Shown in pieces: positions 25,409-34,114 of a DNA stretch of 64,000 nucleotides (positions within the stretch are counted from its first letter, which is position 1; every line of letters begins with the position of its first letter). The translations under genes were made by a program, and so were the position numbers. A model generated the notes under the pieces. The model was given only the letters and a program-made list of their open reading frames with translations. It was not told the DNA's origin and made no database searches. Source of the stretch: Butyrivibrio sp. (GTDB taxonomy: Bacteria > Bacillota > Clostridia > Lachnospirales > Lachnospiraceae); assembly GCA_023664865.1 (NCBI GenBank), contig JAMPEU010000002.1:1-64000 (forward strand), given 5' to 3'.

Positions 25409-28400
25409 ATGAACAATTTTTACGGCATATCCAGACATGACGAGGAAGAAAACCTTGCTAACACTCTCGCCATAGTGCGTGATAACGTGGAAAACTACAA
25501 CAAGGAAGTCGCGCGGATGAGCGAAGACATTGAAGAAATGCTTAAGAGCTACCACGACAATGACGTGGAAGTTTATACAATGTTAAGTAACACAATTACA
25601 ATGAATGAGCATATGAAACGCGCGCTGGAGCGAAACTCAAAGGCGTTAAACAAGCCCTACTTCGGCAGAATAATATTCCACGATAAGTCGGTAAACAAAG
25701 ATGAGTCCATCTACATCGGCAAAGGCGGCATTGCCAAGGACGCCACACACCAAATCGTCACTGACTGGCGCGCTCCGATTGCCAATGTATATTACGAAAA
25801 CGGTCTCGGAGAATGTAGCTATACGGCTCCCGATGAAAAGACCGTCCCCATCGATTTAAAGCTTAAGCGCACCTATGAAATTGACGACGGCAGGCTTATT
25901 GACTATTACGATACGGAAGTCGTTTCCAATGACGACCTTTTGACAAAGTATCTGGCGAAAAACAAACAGGCGGTATTGGGTGAAATCATCGCGACCATCC
26001 AGAAAGAGCAGAACGACATTATAAGGAAGTCGCCCTATCATAACGTGATAGTTCAGGGCGCTGCCGGTTCAGGCAAAACCACAGTCGCCATGCACAGGAT
26101 TTCATATATTCTGTATAATTACGAAGAGCGCATCAAGCCCGACGACTTCTACATCGTCGGCAGCAACCGGATTTTGCTTAACTATATCACGAGCGTGCTG
26201 CCCGATTTGGACGTACACGGCATCAGACAGATGACTATGAAACAGCTTTTTACAAGGCTGCTGTACGAAGACTGGGACGAGCAGAAATACCATATAGCCA
26301 AAACCGATAAGCTGAACCCCCAAGGCGCTGTCAGGGGTACGCTCCAATGGTTTCGCGATTTGGAAAAATACTGCACGGATTTAGAATGGAAAACCATTCC
26401 GCGTGAAAGCATTTACCTTAACCGTAAGCAGTTTGTGGAAGGCATACGGGACGGCAAAGCAGGAGTCTTCGACGAGACGGATGAAAAAAATGCGATTCCC
26501 GAGGACTTAAGCGAACTTTTATCCAAGGAAACAATCGAACGCTATATAAAGCAGAATCCGAAAGTCTCAATGCAGAGCAAGATAAATATGTTAAACGACA
26601 GGCTTATTAACAAAGTCAAGGACGAGTTTCTCGGAAAAGGTATTTCTTTCACGGAAAAAGAGCGTAAAGCCATTCTTAAATATTACCGCGGGAAATTTGG
26701 CAAAGGCATATTTACAACATCGATTTTTGATATCTACAGTGATTTTCTCGCGGCTCAGACGCTGAAGGGGCTGGATGCCGCCATTCCGACTGATGGATTC
26801 GATGTCTATGATTTAGCGGCTCTTGCCTATATTTATAAGCGGATAAAGGAAACTGAAACAATCAGCGAGGCTCACCACATTGTAATTGATGAAGCGCAGG
26901 ATTTCGGCATGATGGCATACAGCGTGCTGGATTTCTGCATCAAAGGCTGCACCTATACAATCATGGGGGATATTTCCCAAAATATACATTTCGGATACGG
27001 GCTAAGCGATTGGGAAGAGTTGAAAAGGCTGATTTTAAGTGATAAGATGGACAGCTTTAGCATCCTGAAAAAAAGCTACCGCAACACTATAGAAATCTCT
27101 GAATTTGCTACCAAGATTCTAAAGCACGGACGATTTTCCACCTATCCGGTAGAGCCGATTATCCGCCACGGCTTGCCTGTGCAGATAGAGGAAACTGCAG
27201 ATTCCCATGCGCTCCTTGAAAAAACTGCTGCCATATGTAAGACTTGGCGGCAAAAGGGGCTTGAAACCATCGCTATAATCTGCCGAAACCGTAAACATGC
27301 AGACGAGACTGCCAGGAAACTTGACAAATATCTTGACATAATTGACAGCAGCCTTGACAATGCGGTCTTTGGCAACGGCGTCATGGTACTTCCCGTGGAA
27401 TATACGAAAGGATTGGAATTCGACGCTGTGCTGATTTTTAATCCTACAATGGAAGAATATCCCATAGACGACGGACACGCCAAGTTATTATACGTCGCGG
27501 CTACCCGCGCCCTGCATGAACTATGTATACTGCATACAGGAAATCTTACCGGGCTGATAACAGAGCCTGTTCCGGAGAAAGATAAACCGAAGTGCAACGC
27601 CAAAAATGTCATTGATGAAGAAATTAACAATACACCCCTCCATCCTTATGCACAGCAATCCGCCTTAAATGCAGAAAGTCCATCACGGCGAAAGATAGTA
27701 ATTGCGCAGGGCAAAAAAACAAAGCCCGACGAACCGACTAAAGCAATCGAAACTGATGAACCCATACGGAAAGCTCACACTGTCCATCAGGCAAATACGC
27801 AACATGCCGCTAAGCCAGACCAATCCGCTCTGAATACCGAGCTTCATCAACCTGCGTTCGGCGACATGCCGGCAACCGAGAAACTGCGTCCCGCAGGTCA
27901 TTCCAAAATTGACCTTGCCATACGCTGGATATCCAAGCAGAAAGACGGCCTATATATACAGAGCCGATACGGTACGCTCCGCTTATCTCCTATAGGCAGC
28001 GCGATTGTCCGCGTCACTTTTGCCAAAGGAAAGCAGCCCGAGGCATCAGTCCATTCAAAGATTGCAGTCAACCACATCGAAAACGCTTGGCTGTATAAGG
28101 AATCAGGTTCCGCCGTAGAGCTTATGACCGATGAACTTTGCATACAGGCAGATAGGACAAGCGGGGCAATTCGATATATGACGCGCGATAAGAAACTGCT
28201 GCTTGCAGAACGAAACAGGGAATGTCGGCAGATTGACGACGTTTCCGCCATTAACAAATCATGGGTATTTTTTGACTGGCAGAAAAATGAAAATATATAC
28301 GGAATGGGAACGGCAGATGTAAGTGGACTGAACTTACGCAATACGGCAAGATATATCTCTCATGGGAATAATATAAACGAACTGCCTTTTATCCTCTCCG

Positions 28401-28576
28401 ATAAAGGATACGGAATTTTGGCAGCAACAGACAATCCGACAATATGCTGCGACATTCCGACATACGGCTCATATATATGTACGGAACACAGTTCGCAGAT
28501 AGATTTTTATTTTATAGCGGGAAAACAACAGAAAACAATAATAAATGCCTACGCTTACCTCTGCGGTAAGCTATAG
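25409..28576 (+). CDS. helD: HelD-like UvrD-family helicase fused to a GH31 N-terminal-type domain (1055 aa)
   Basis: Residues 1-~725 are a HelD-type protein: an N-terminal coiled coil (DEEENLANTL to MLSNTITMNEHM), the TDWRAPIANVYYENG region, Walker A GAAGSGKTT (217-225), Walker B HIVIDEAQDF and C-terminal helicase motifs FSILKKSYRNT, VEYTKGLEFD and LLYVAATRALHEL. HelD proteins dislodge stalled RNA polymerase. A ~105-residue Gln/Ala/Pro-rich linker follows. Residues ~832-1055 resemble the N-terminal beta-sandwich of GH31 glycosidases (RLSPIGSAIVRVTF, NENIYGMGTADVSG, PFILSDKGYGILAATD, DFYFIAGKQQKTIINAY). The protein stops where the GH31 barrel would begin, so no glycosidase activity is expected. 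Start supported by AAGGGAG. Confidence 0.85.
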   Translation: MNNFYGISRHDEEENLANTLAIVRDNVENYNKEVARMSEDIEEMLKSYHDNDVEVYTMLSNTITMNEHMKRALERNSKALNKPYFGRIIFHDKSVNKDESIYIGKGGIAKDATHQIVTDWRAPIANVYYENGLGECSYTAPDEKTVPIDLKLKRTYEIDDGRLIDYYDTEVVSNDDLLTKYLAKNKQAVLGEIIATIQKEQNDIIRKSPYHNVIVQGAAGSGKTTVAMHRISYILYNYEERIKPDDFYIVGSNRILLNYITSVLPDLDVHGIRQMTMKQLFTRLLYEDWDEQKYHIAKTDKLNPQGAVRGTLQWFRDLEKYCTDLEWKTIPRESIYLNRKQFVEGIRDGKAGVFDETDEKNAIPEDLSELLSKETIERYIKQNPKVSMQSKINMLNDRLINKVKDEFLGKGISFTEKERKAILKYYRGKFGKGIFTTSIFDIYSDFLAAQTLKGLDAAIPTDGFDVYDLAALAYIYKRIKETETISEAHHIVIDEAQDFGMMAYSVLDFCIKGCTYTIMGDISQNIHFGYGLSDWEELKRLILSDKMDSFSILKKSYRNTIEISEFATKILKHGRFSTYPVEPIIRHGLPVQIEETADSHALLEKTAAICKTWRQKGLETIAIICRNRKHADETARKLDKYLDIIDSSLDNAVFGNGVMVLPVEYTKGLEFDAVLIFNPTMEEYPIDDGHAKLLYVAATRALHELCILHTGNLTGLITEPVPEKDKPKCNAKNVIDEEINNTPLHPYAQQSALNAESPSRRKIVIAQGKKTKPDEPTKAIETDEPIRKAHTVHQANTQHAAKPDQSALNTELHQPAFGDMPATEKLRPAGHSKIDLAIRWISKQKDGLYIQSRYGTLRLSPIGSAIVRVTFAKGKQPEASVHSKIAVNHIENAWLYKESGSAVELMTDELCIQADRTSGAIRYMTRDKKLLLAERNRECRQIDDVSAINKSWVFFDWQKNENIYGMGTADVSGLNLRNTARYISHGNNINELPFILSDKGYGILAATDNPTICCDIPTYGSYICTEHSSQIDFYFIAGKQQKTIINAYAYLCGKL

Positions 28577-28615
28577 GCATATAAAAGACAAAATGGACGT
28601 AAACGGCATATGAAA

Positions 28616-28795
28616 TCACTCAGCCACCTGATATTGCATGTATTCATAGATAAGCTTAGTGCCTTCCGCAATATCGGGCGGCAGCAACGCCCTTGCTACC
28701 AGCTTAATTTCATCGCTCTCAATATCAATGCGTTTCAGATTCGCATAATCACCGTCAATGCTCTCCACCCGGTATTGAAATGTATCCATCATCAT
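28616..28795 (-). CDS. DUF3006-like small protein (59 aa)
   Basis: Short gene whose ATG overlaps the stop of the 43-aa gene upstream (ATGA). It encodes RVESIDGDYANLKRID, then KLVARALLPPDIAEGTKLIYEY, the layout of DUF3006-type proteins (a small barrel with an LPxxxxEG loop). It ends in VAE and a TGA. Three consecutive ATG codons open the frame; any could be used. Function unknown. Coding character is supported by coupling and by the conserved-looking fold pattern. Confidence 0.65.
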   Translation of the reverse strand: MMMDTFQYRVESIDGDYANLKRIDIESDEIKLVARALLPPDIAEGTKLIYEYMQYQVAE

Positions 28796-28923
28796 TCTGA
28801 GTCCTCGTCATCGACCGCTGCAGCTATTCCTGATACAACAGCGGATACAACAGAAATCACTACAGGAATAATAACAACTACTAAACCGCCTGCCAACAAT
28901 AAGAAACCAGCGCCTGAATTCAT
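28792..28923 (-). CDS. Small single-span membrane protein (43 aa)
   Basis: Starts MNSGAGFLLLAGGLVVVI, a hydrophobic helix of ~30 residues, and ends with an acidic tail DDEDSE. A purine-rich site (GAGAGGAAGGG) precedes the ATG, and a good promoter lies 45 bp upstream (28968-28996). It is coupled to the downstream 59-aa gene. Possibly a small membrane regulator or a toxin-like peptide; no function is assigned. Confidence 0.65.
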   Translation of the reverse strand: MNSGAGFLLLAGGLVVVIIPVVISVVSAVVSGIAAAVDDEDSE

Positions 28924-28967
28924 ATTACAATCCCTTCCTCTCCTTGTATATCAATATCACTTTATAT

Positions 28968-28996
28968 ATTTTACATTAAGCTTTGCTTTTTTTCAA
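28968..28996 (-). promoter_or_regulatory. Promoter for the two small genes
   Basis: On the minus strand TTGAAA (28991-28996), 17-nt spacer, TAAAAT (28968-28973). It lies between the end of the 31-aa ORF and the 43-aa gene, and points at the latter. Confidence 0.6.
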
Positions 28997-29028
28997 CCAT
29001 AAAGCCGCAACTTTCTAAGCCAATTTTA

Positions 29029-29124
29029 TTATTCATCCTCAATCCCTCGATACTCCAGCTTTTGCGCCGCCATAATTTTACTTATATCCGGCTCATACTG
29101 TGGCGGATAACCATTCTTACTCAT
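29029..29124 (-). CDS. Candidate microprotein (31 aa) overlapping the RloB-like gene
   Basis: ATG overlaps the last codons of the RloB-like gene (8 nt) and encodes MSKNGYPPQYEPDISKIMAA followed by QKLEYRGIEDE. Composition looks protein-like, with few rare residues and a proline-rich start, and the overlap suggests coupling. No database-independent evidence of function is available. It may be a third component of the AAA/RloB-like operon or a chance ORF. Confidence 0.35.
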   Translation of the reverse strand: MSKNGYPPQYEPDISKIMAAQKLEYRGIEDE

Positions 29125-29626
29125 AAAATTCCACATTCGTATTAATCTTATCAATCCAACCGCTGTCACCACTTTCAAACAACTTAATAAACTTAGAAAA
29201 GTTACTGCTGCCAGTAATAGAATCGTCCAAATTCAAATCTCCTACCCGCCTACACATATCTACATAATTTTCCGCAGTTACACATTCCATAATCTTTTTA
29301 ATCTGAGCCGCTTTTCCCTTGTAATTCTCCACCCCAGTGTATTTTTTTATCAAAGGGGCATTCACCGATTTTGCGGGTGACTTCAAATTTTCATCAGTCC
29401 AATGCTTTGCTATAATCTGCATTGTACATGGATTGCCAAATATAACCACCTCATCTGCTGCATTGGGAACACCATGAAACTCATTAATCTTTCGCTTAAT
29501 ATCTTCATATTGCTCATTCCATACCTTTAAAGATTTCAATCGTTCAAGATACTCATATTCCTCATTTCCTTCACAGATAATACAGATTTTGTGTCTATCA
29601 GAGAACTTAGGGAGCTTATTTGCCAT
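29117..29626 (-). CDS. RloB-like (TOPRIM-type) protein, possibly internally shortened (169 aa)
   Basis: After MANKLPKFSDRHK comes ICIICEGNEEYEYLERL, the glutamate motif that opens RloB/TOPRIM-like nuclease domains. The C-terminal half has VVIFGNPCTMQIIAKHW and a lysine-rich helix, as in RloB-like proteins. The acidic DxD strand expected between these blocks is not visible: the chain runs from KSLKVWNEQYE straight into DIKRKINEFHG. This suggests an in-frame deletion or a divergent form. The start at 29626 has a GGGGG site nine bases upstream and overlaps the ATPase gene by 11 nt. Known relatives pair with an AAA ATPase in phage-defence modules (AbiL, RloAB). Confidence 0.65.
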   Translation of the reverse strand: MANKLPKFSDRHKICIICEGNEEYEYLERLKSLKVWNEQYEDIKRKINEFHGVPNAADEVVIFGNPCTMQIIAKHWTDENLKSPAKSVNAPLIKKYTGVENYKGKAAQIKKIMECVTAENYVDMCRRVGDLNLDDSITGSSNFSKFIKLFESGDSGWIDKINTNVEFYE

Positions 29627-30893
29627 TAGCATCATCCCCCTTTGCATCGCCTTTAATGCTAAGCAAGGAATTGATTAATTCCGGATCAGGCAATGCTCCA
29701 AGCGCGCCTTTCCTATATTTTTCCATAATATCCGTCGTATCTCTTATTCCCTGCTGCGCTGTAAAGTCAGCAAGCGAATATACATATATACCGTATTCAT
29801 CTTTATGGACAAACCAAATTTGTTCCTTTCGGAACATTCTTTTGCAATCCATAAGATTAATATCGTGTACTGTAAATATCATCTGTGCATTTGTATTCAA
29901 TTCATTATTAAACATAGCTACAATTGCCCTGGTAAGCTTAAAATGGATACTGCTGTCCAGTTCATCTACAATAAGAATTCTACCACATTCAAGCGCCTCT
30001 ATAACATAACTGGCAATGGCGGCAATCTTCTTTGTCCCCGTAGAATCAAATAACATGCTTGGTACATGAACTCCCTTATATGTGGAAACCAATCTAATCT
30101 GATCCATAATATTCTCCGGAATATCAAGAACTTTCTCTTCCGGTTTTTCATCGCCCTCGGTAGTCTTTAACTGAATTTTATCCATATCGACAAACTCAAA
30201 ATTATCCATATATAAATCTGCATTCTTAATAAACCCTACAACCTTTTCCTGCAACCGATTTTTATTTTTCATAAGTTCAATCGTATGTTGCATAGGTATA
30301 TTGTTCATATTAATAATGTCAATACTCTTTGCGAATTCAACGAGAATCTGTTTCATCTCATCTATATGCGCAAATTTACTTGTATTTATCACATAGCACA
30401 ACAAATTATTTTTTGACACCATTGGTACTGTATTCTGTATATATTCGTCAATGCACTCATATAATTCGCTAATTGTATCTTTTTTCAGCCAACACACTTC
30501 TTTTTCATTGTTATACTGATCTTTAAAAATCTCTGAAAATGATTCATATATATACTCTTTTTTTTCAGTATCATACTTAAAATCATAAGAAAACTTTCTT
30601 CCAGATGCCATAAATGTTACACCTAGTTCACATATTTCACTATCTGTAAATATATTGGGCATCAATCCATTTTTCTTATTTAAAAGCACTTCCTTTATCG
30701 CCCTAATACACTTAATCAAACAAGTTTTTCCCGCATTATTAGGTCCATACACTCCAACCGTTTTAAGGACATTAAAATTATTTTCTTTATAAACATTAGT
30801 CGCAAATTTTTTGTTTCGCATATCTGCTTTCATTGAAAACGTAATTTGATCTTCAAATACATAACAATTTTTCGCTCTGACTTCTATAATCAC
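29616..30893 (-). CDS. AAA ATPase of an RloA/AbiL-like pair (425 aa, GTG start)
   Basis: SMC/ABC-like ATPase of the AAA_15/AAA_21 type: VFEDQITFSMKA at the start, Walker A GVYGPNNAGKTCLI, a long helical insertion, then STGTKKIAAIASYVIEAL and Walker B GRILIVDELDSSIHFKL, with IFTVHDINLMD as the switch. The GTG start at 30893 has GGAGG eight bases upstream; the frame stays open further but runs into the terminator at 30975-31016. It forms an operon with the RloB-like gene (11-nt overlap). By family knowledge, the ATPase senses infection and controls the TOPRIM-type effector; this is inferred, not shown here. Confidence 0.8.
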   Translation of the reverse strand: MIIEVRAKNCYVFEDQITFSMKADMRNKKFATNVYKENNFNVLKTVGVYGPNNAGKTCLIKCIRAIKEVLLNKKNGLMPNIFTDSEICELGVTFMASGRKFSYDFKYDTEKKEYIYESFSEIFKDQYNNEKEVCWLKKDTISELYECIDEYIQNTVPMVSKNNLLCYVINTSKFAHIDEMKQILVEFAKSIDIINMNNIPMQHTIELMKNKNRLQEKVVGFIKNADLYMDNFEFVDMDKIQLKTTEGDEKPEEKVLDIPENIMDQIRLVSTYKGVHVPSMLFDSTGTKKIAAIASYVIEALECGRILIVDELDSSIHFKLTRAIVAMFNNELNTNAQMIFTVHDINLMDCKRMFRKEQIWFVHKDEYGIYVYSLADFTAQQGIRDTTDIMEKYRKGALGALPDPELINSLLSIKGDAKGDDANGK

Positions 30894-30974
30894 AGTCCAT
30901 TCCTCCAAGTCACTTTCTTTTCTACCTATCATCATTATAACATATAATATTTTTTGTGCAACTTTTTTCCATAA

Positions 30975-31016
30975 AAAATATCGCAAGGCTTGACTTTTCA
31001 AGACTTGCGATATTTT
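30975..31016 (-). terminator. Strong terminator between the DUF5722 gene and the AAA ATPase operon
   Basis: A perfect 13-bp outer stem (30975-30987 with 31004-31016, arm AAAATATCGCAAG) with an inner CTTGA/TCAAG extension, followed on the minus strand by T-rich sequence. It ends transcription of the DUF5722 gene and isolates the ATPase operon. Confidence 0.8.
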
Positions 31017-31055
31017 ATTTAAATCACATCATTTATTAGACGAGGCTGATTTCTA

Positions 31056-32495
31056 TTATTTAATGACCTGCGACCAATCGCTGATTCCGATAAAGCTCTT
31101 TGCCCATGCGTCATATGTCGCCTCGTCGGCAGTTCCCAGACTGTTATATACAAGCTGAGACTGTCCGGAAAGTCTCGTGTCAACCTGCGGTTCGCTGAAA
31201 GCGAACAGATATATAATTTCATCAACATACGGATTCGTCTTTGCCGCCATATAAGAGGCGCAGACGGCGGCTGCCTGTACATCTACTCCTTGTGCATTTG
31301 TCAGTCCAATCTCACTTAGTATCACATGTCTGACATTACCGTTTGGAGACAGCATCTCCTTTTTCTGTAAAAAGTTAGTAAGGGCTGACAGATTTTGGAA
31401 AGTAATCATCTTGCCGGACGATACCTGCCCCGCCATATAACCGCCATCCGGACAGCCTGACATATCCCAGAATTTAGCATAAGTAAGCGGTACGGGGTAT
31501 GGATGCTGAGCCACGTTCCAGTCGATATTTCCTTCTCTCGAAATCAGTTCATTGAATTTGGTAAGAAAATCTTTGCCGTCAATATATTCATAATATTCCG
31601 CATGACTGCTTTTGCGGTTTCTGTCCCAGTTCTGGTCGAGACAGAGAAATACTCTCGCATTGGCGTTCTGACTCTTTATCGCATTATATGCAACCCTGAA
31701 AACCTGTGCATACTCTCTGATATAGCTGTCCCAATCCTGCCAAATCATATAATTCCATAAGCGGACGTTTACCTCATTGCCTATAATATAATTCTCAGCC
31801 GAAGATTCCGCCGCACACTTTGAAAGAGTATCGGTAAGAGCCTTTATGCCTGCAGTTTCAGAGGCGTTAAGCATATAATACTGCGCCGCTACAGGATGGG
31901 TATCAAGCGGCATCGCTGCCACTCTTGAATAAGGATTGGTAAGCGTATCATTACCGCCCTCATTCATAATCTGTACGGTAGAATAGTTTCCGGCAATTAC
32001 ACCATTTATATTTGACGCTGCCATGTATAGATTGCAAAAATCCTTACCCTGTTCTGATTTTAATGCTCTCTGACGTCTCGCCCTCGTATGCGTGGCAAGC
32101 AGTTCCGGATTGGATATGTACTGCGGGTAAGCTATAAGTACAGGCTTTCCGTCTATCTTTACGGCAAGTCCCAGCTTAGTATAAAGCCTGCTGCCTGTAT
32201 ACGGCACGCTTATATTCACATTGATTACCGTCGGCGTAGACGCTATCGGCACTGCTGACGGAGATATCTCATATTCAAAGGGCTGCATTTCATACAGATA
32301 AAGAAGTCCGTCGTCGCTTGACAATACTTTTGGCAGCTTCGCCGTATAAGAAATCGTTGCTTTATCTGCCAGGGTACTCTTAGACGATTTGGCAAAAGTC
32401 TGATTTATCGGCGCAGCGGCGTCAACCTTGATTCCACATACCATTACCAGCGCCACAAGCAGTACGCCGCAGATATACTTACTAAATTTTTTCAT
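31056..32495 (-). CDS. Secreted DUF5722-type protein, probable glycosidase-like TIM barrel (479 aa)
   Basis: Signal peptide MKKFSKYICGVLLVALVMVC with cleavage near AAAP. A ~130-residue N-terminal strand region precedes a TIM-barrel-like part resembling DUF5722. Two glutamates fit a clan GH-A pair: ENYIIGNEVNVRLW (acid/base NE) and RHVILSEIGLT (nucleophile). This would make it an extracellular polysaccharide hydrolase of unknown specificity; that is inference from motif placement. The start at 32495 has AAAGGAG upstream; the longer frame has no site. It is divergent from the DUF2142-type membrane gene. Confidence 0.7.
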   Translation of the reverse strand: MKKFSKYICGVLLVALVMVCGIKVDAAAPINQTFAKSSKSTLADKATISYTAKLPKVLSSDDGLLYLYEMQPFEYEISPSAVPIASTPTVINVNISVPYTGSRLYTKLGLAVKIDGKPVLIAYPQYISNPELLATHTRARRQRALKSEQGKDFCNLYMAASNINGVIAGNYSTVQIMNEGGNDTLTNPYSRVAAMPLDTHPVAAQYYMLNASETAGIKALTDTLSKCAAESSAENYIIGNEVNVRLWNYMIWQDWDSYIREYAQVFRVAYNAIKSQNANARVFLCLDQNWDRNRKSSHAEYYEYIDGKDFLTKFNELISREGNIDWNVAQHPYPVPLTYAKFWDMSGCPDGGYMAGQVSSGKMITFQNLSALTNFLQKKEMLSPNGNVRHVILSEIGLTNAQGVDVQAAAVCASYMAAKTNPYVDEIIYLFAFSEPQVDTRLSGQSQLVYNSLGTADEATYDAWAKSFIGISDWSQVIK

Positions 32496-32707
32496 AATAA
32501 TAAACTTGCTCCTTTCTAAACCGCGCATTTTGATATAGGCACAGTTTTCACACTGTTCTAGCATACCACTTTTTTGACCGCGCCGCAACTAAAATAATCG
32601 CGTTATGTCTGTCAGCGGTATGGATGCCGTGCATAACGTATCAGTTGAAAACAAACGTCTGATATGATATATTAAACCCATATATTATGTTTCAAGAAAG
32701 GATTTTT

Positions 32708-34114
32708 ATGAAACAGCCCAAAAAAGACATACCCATTTTATCAATATATATACTCGGGTTTATTATCCTTGCCATGTCGCTTGCTATTTCCCAGCCGCTT
32801 GCCGACACTCCGCCGTTATATGCGAATCCGCCCGATGAATATGCCCGATATCTGATTCCGCAATATATATGCAGATACGGAACTCTTCCGACCGGATTGG
32901 AAGCCGAGGTTCGCATACCGGGCTACGGCACTTCCTATGCGCTATATAATATTTTTCCATATATAATTCAGGGGTATCTGATGCGGTTTGTCAATCTTTT
33001 CACGGATTCGGAAATAGCGCTGCTGTATACCGCCAGAATAGTAGACGTCTGTTTCGGCGCATTTATGGCTTTCATGGTATACCTTATATCCATACAGCTG
33101 TTTAAGGACAGACGCTTCAGATGGCTGTTTTGTTTCGCAGTTATGTATCTGCCGCAAAACCTGTTTATACACAGCTATGTCAATACGGACTCATGCTGTC
33201 TGCTCGCCGTATCGATGATGATATACGCTTTGATAAAAAGTTATAAAGAAGGCTTTAAGACTTCAAACTGCCTGTGGCTGTGCGCAGGGATTATTTTGTG
33301 CGCCCTTTCTTATTATAATGCTTACGGATATATCTTAAGCTGCATTATGCTCTTCATCGCATATTTTATCAAGGCAGACAACGGACGCCTCAGCTATGAC
33401 TGGAAGCAGATGTTGAAAAAAGGCATCTTTATCAGCATTATAGTCCTTTTAGGCATAAGCTGGTGGTTTATCCATAAATATATAGTTCTTGACGGAGATT
33501 TCTTGGGCTTTGCCACCAACAACAAGCTCGCCGAATTATACGCGGTAGACAAGGTCAATCCGCTCACAAGCCAGACCTACCAGAAAATGGGCTACACCGT
33601 CTTACAGATGATGAAGGAGCGCAATATGGTCGAAATGGCGTTTAGAAGTTTCGTCGCCGCCTACGGCTCAATGGCGATATACAGCAGCGACTGGCTGTAT
33701 TTTGCCTACAAAATTCTTTTTATTACAGGCATCATAGGCGTTATCTATTGGGGGCTTAACAGAAAATTTTTCTATAAAAGCCGCAGGGCGCTTAGCGGTA
33801 AGGAAATATTTTTCCATATAAATATGCTGTTCTGCATTATAATGCCTATCATACTTCTGATTTACTATGCCTACACCATGGACTATCAAAATCAGGGAAG
33901 ATATGTCCTTCCATCCCTGATACCGCTTATGTTCTATATCATAAAAGGGCTTGAAAAGCTCTCGGCATTACGCCTTAAAGAGTATACGCTGCCAAGACCT
34001 CTTATTAACGTATGCTTGTCGCTCTGCTTCATACTTATCATCGGCGGCACAGTAGAAATGGTACTCTTCCGCACTGTACCAATATGTATAAGAGCCGGAA
34101 TGGTACTCATATGA
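32708..34114 (+). CDS. Polytopic membrane protein, DUF2142/GT-C glycosyltransferase-like (468 aa)
   Basis: About eleven predicted membrane spans. The first extracytoplasmic loop carries LYANPPDEYARYLIPQYIC, resembling the acidic loop of DUF2142 and GT-C type glycosyltransferases that use polyprenyl-linked sugars. YLPQNLFIHSYVNTDSC and NQGRYVLPSLIPLMFY also fit that group. The start at MKQPKKDIP (32708) has AAAGGA upstream. Its last seven codons (21 nt including stop) lie inside the left arm of structured element copy 3, so its C-terminus (AGMVLI) was probably set by the element. The acceptor is unknown. Confidence 0.7.
   Translation: MKQPKKDIPILSIYILGFIILAMSLAISQPLADTPPLYANPPDEYARYLIPQYICRYGTLPTGLEAEVRIPGYGTSYALYNIFPYIIQGYLMRFVNLFTDSEIALLYTARIVDVCFGAFMAFMVYLISIQLFKDRRFRWLFCFAVMYLPQNLFIHSYVNTDSCCLLAVSMMIYALIKSYKEGFKTSNCLWLCAGIILCALSYYNAYGYILSCIMLFIAYFIKADNGRLSYDWKQMLKKGIFISIIVLLGISWWFIHKYIVLDGDFLGFATNNKLAELYAVDKVNPLTSQTYQKMGYTVLQMMKERNMVEMAFRSFVAAYGSMAIYSSDWLYFAYKILFITGIIGVIYWGLNRKFFYKSRRALSGKEIFFHINMLFCIIMPIILLIYYAYTMDYQNQGRYVLPSLIPLMFYIIKGLEKLSALRLKEYTLPRPLINVCLSLCFILIIGGTVEMVLFRTVPICIRAGMVLI

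Noticed and set aside
28610..29002. Plus-strand 130-codon frame between the helicase and the RloB-like gene
   Set aside because: It lies antisense to two minus-strand small genes with a promoter, ribosome-binding site and ATGA coupling; its own product is low-complexity and has no ribosome-binding site.
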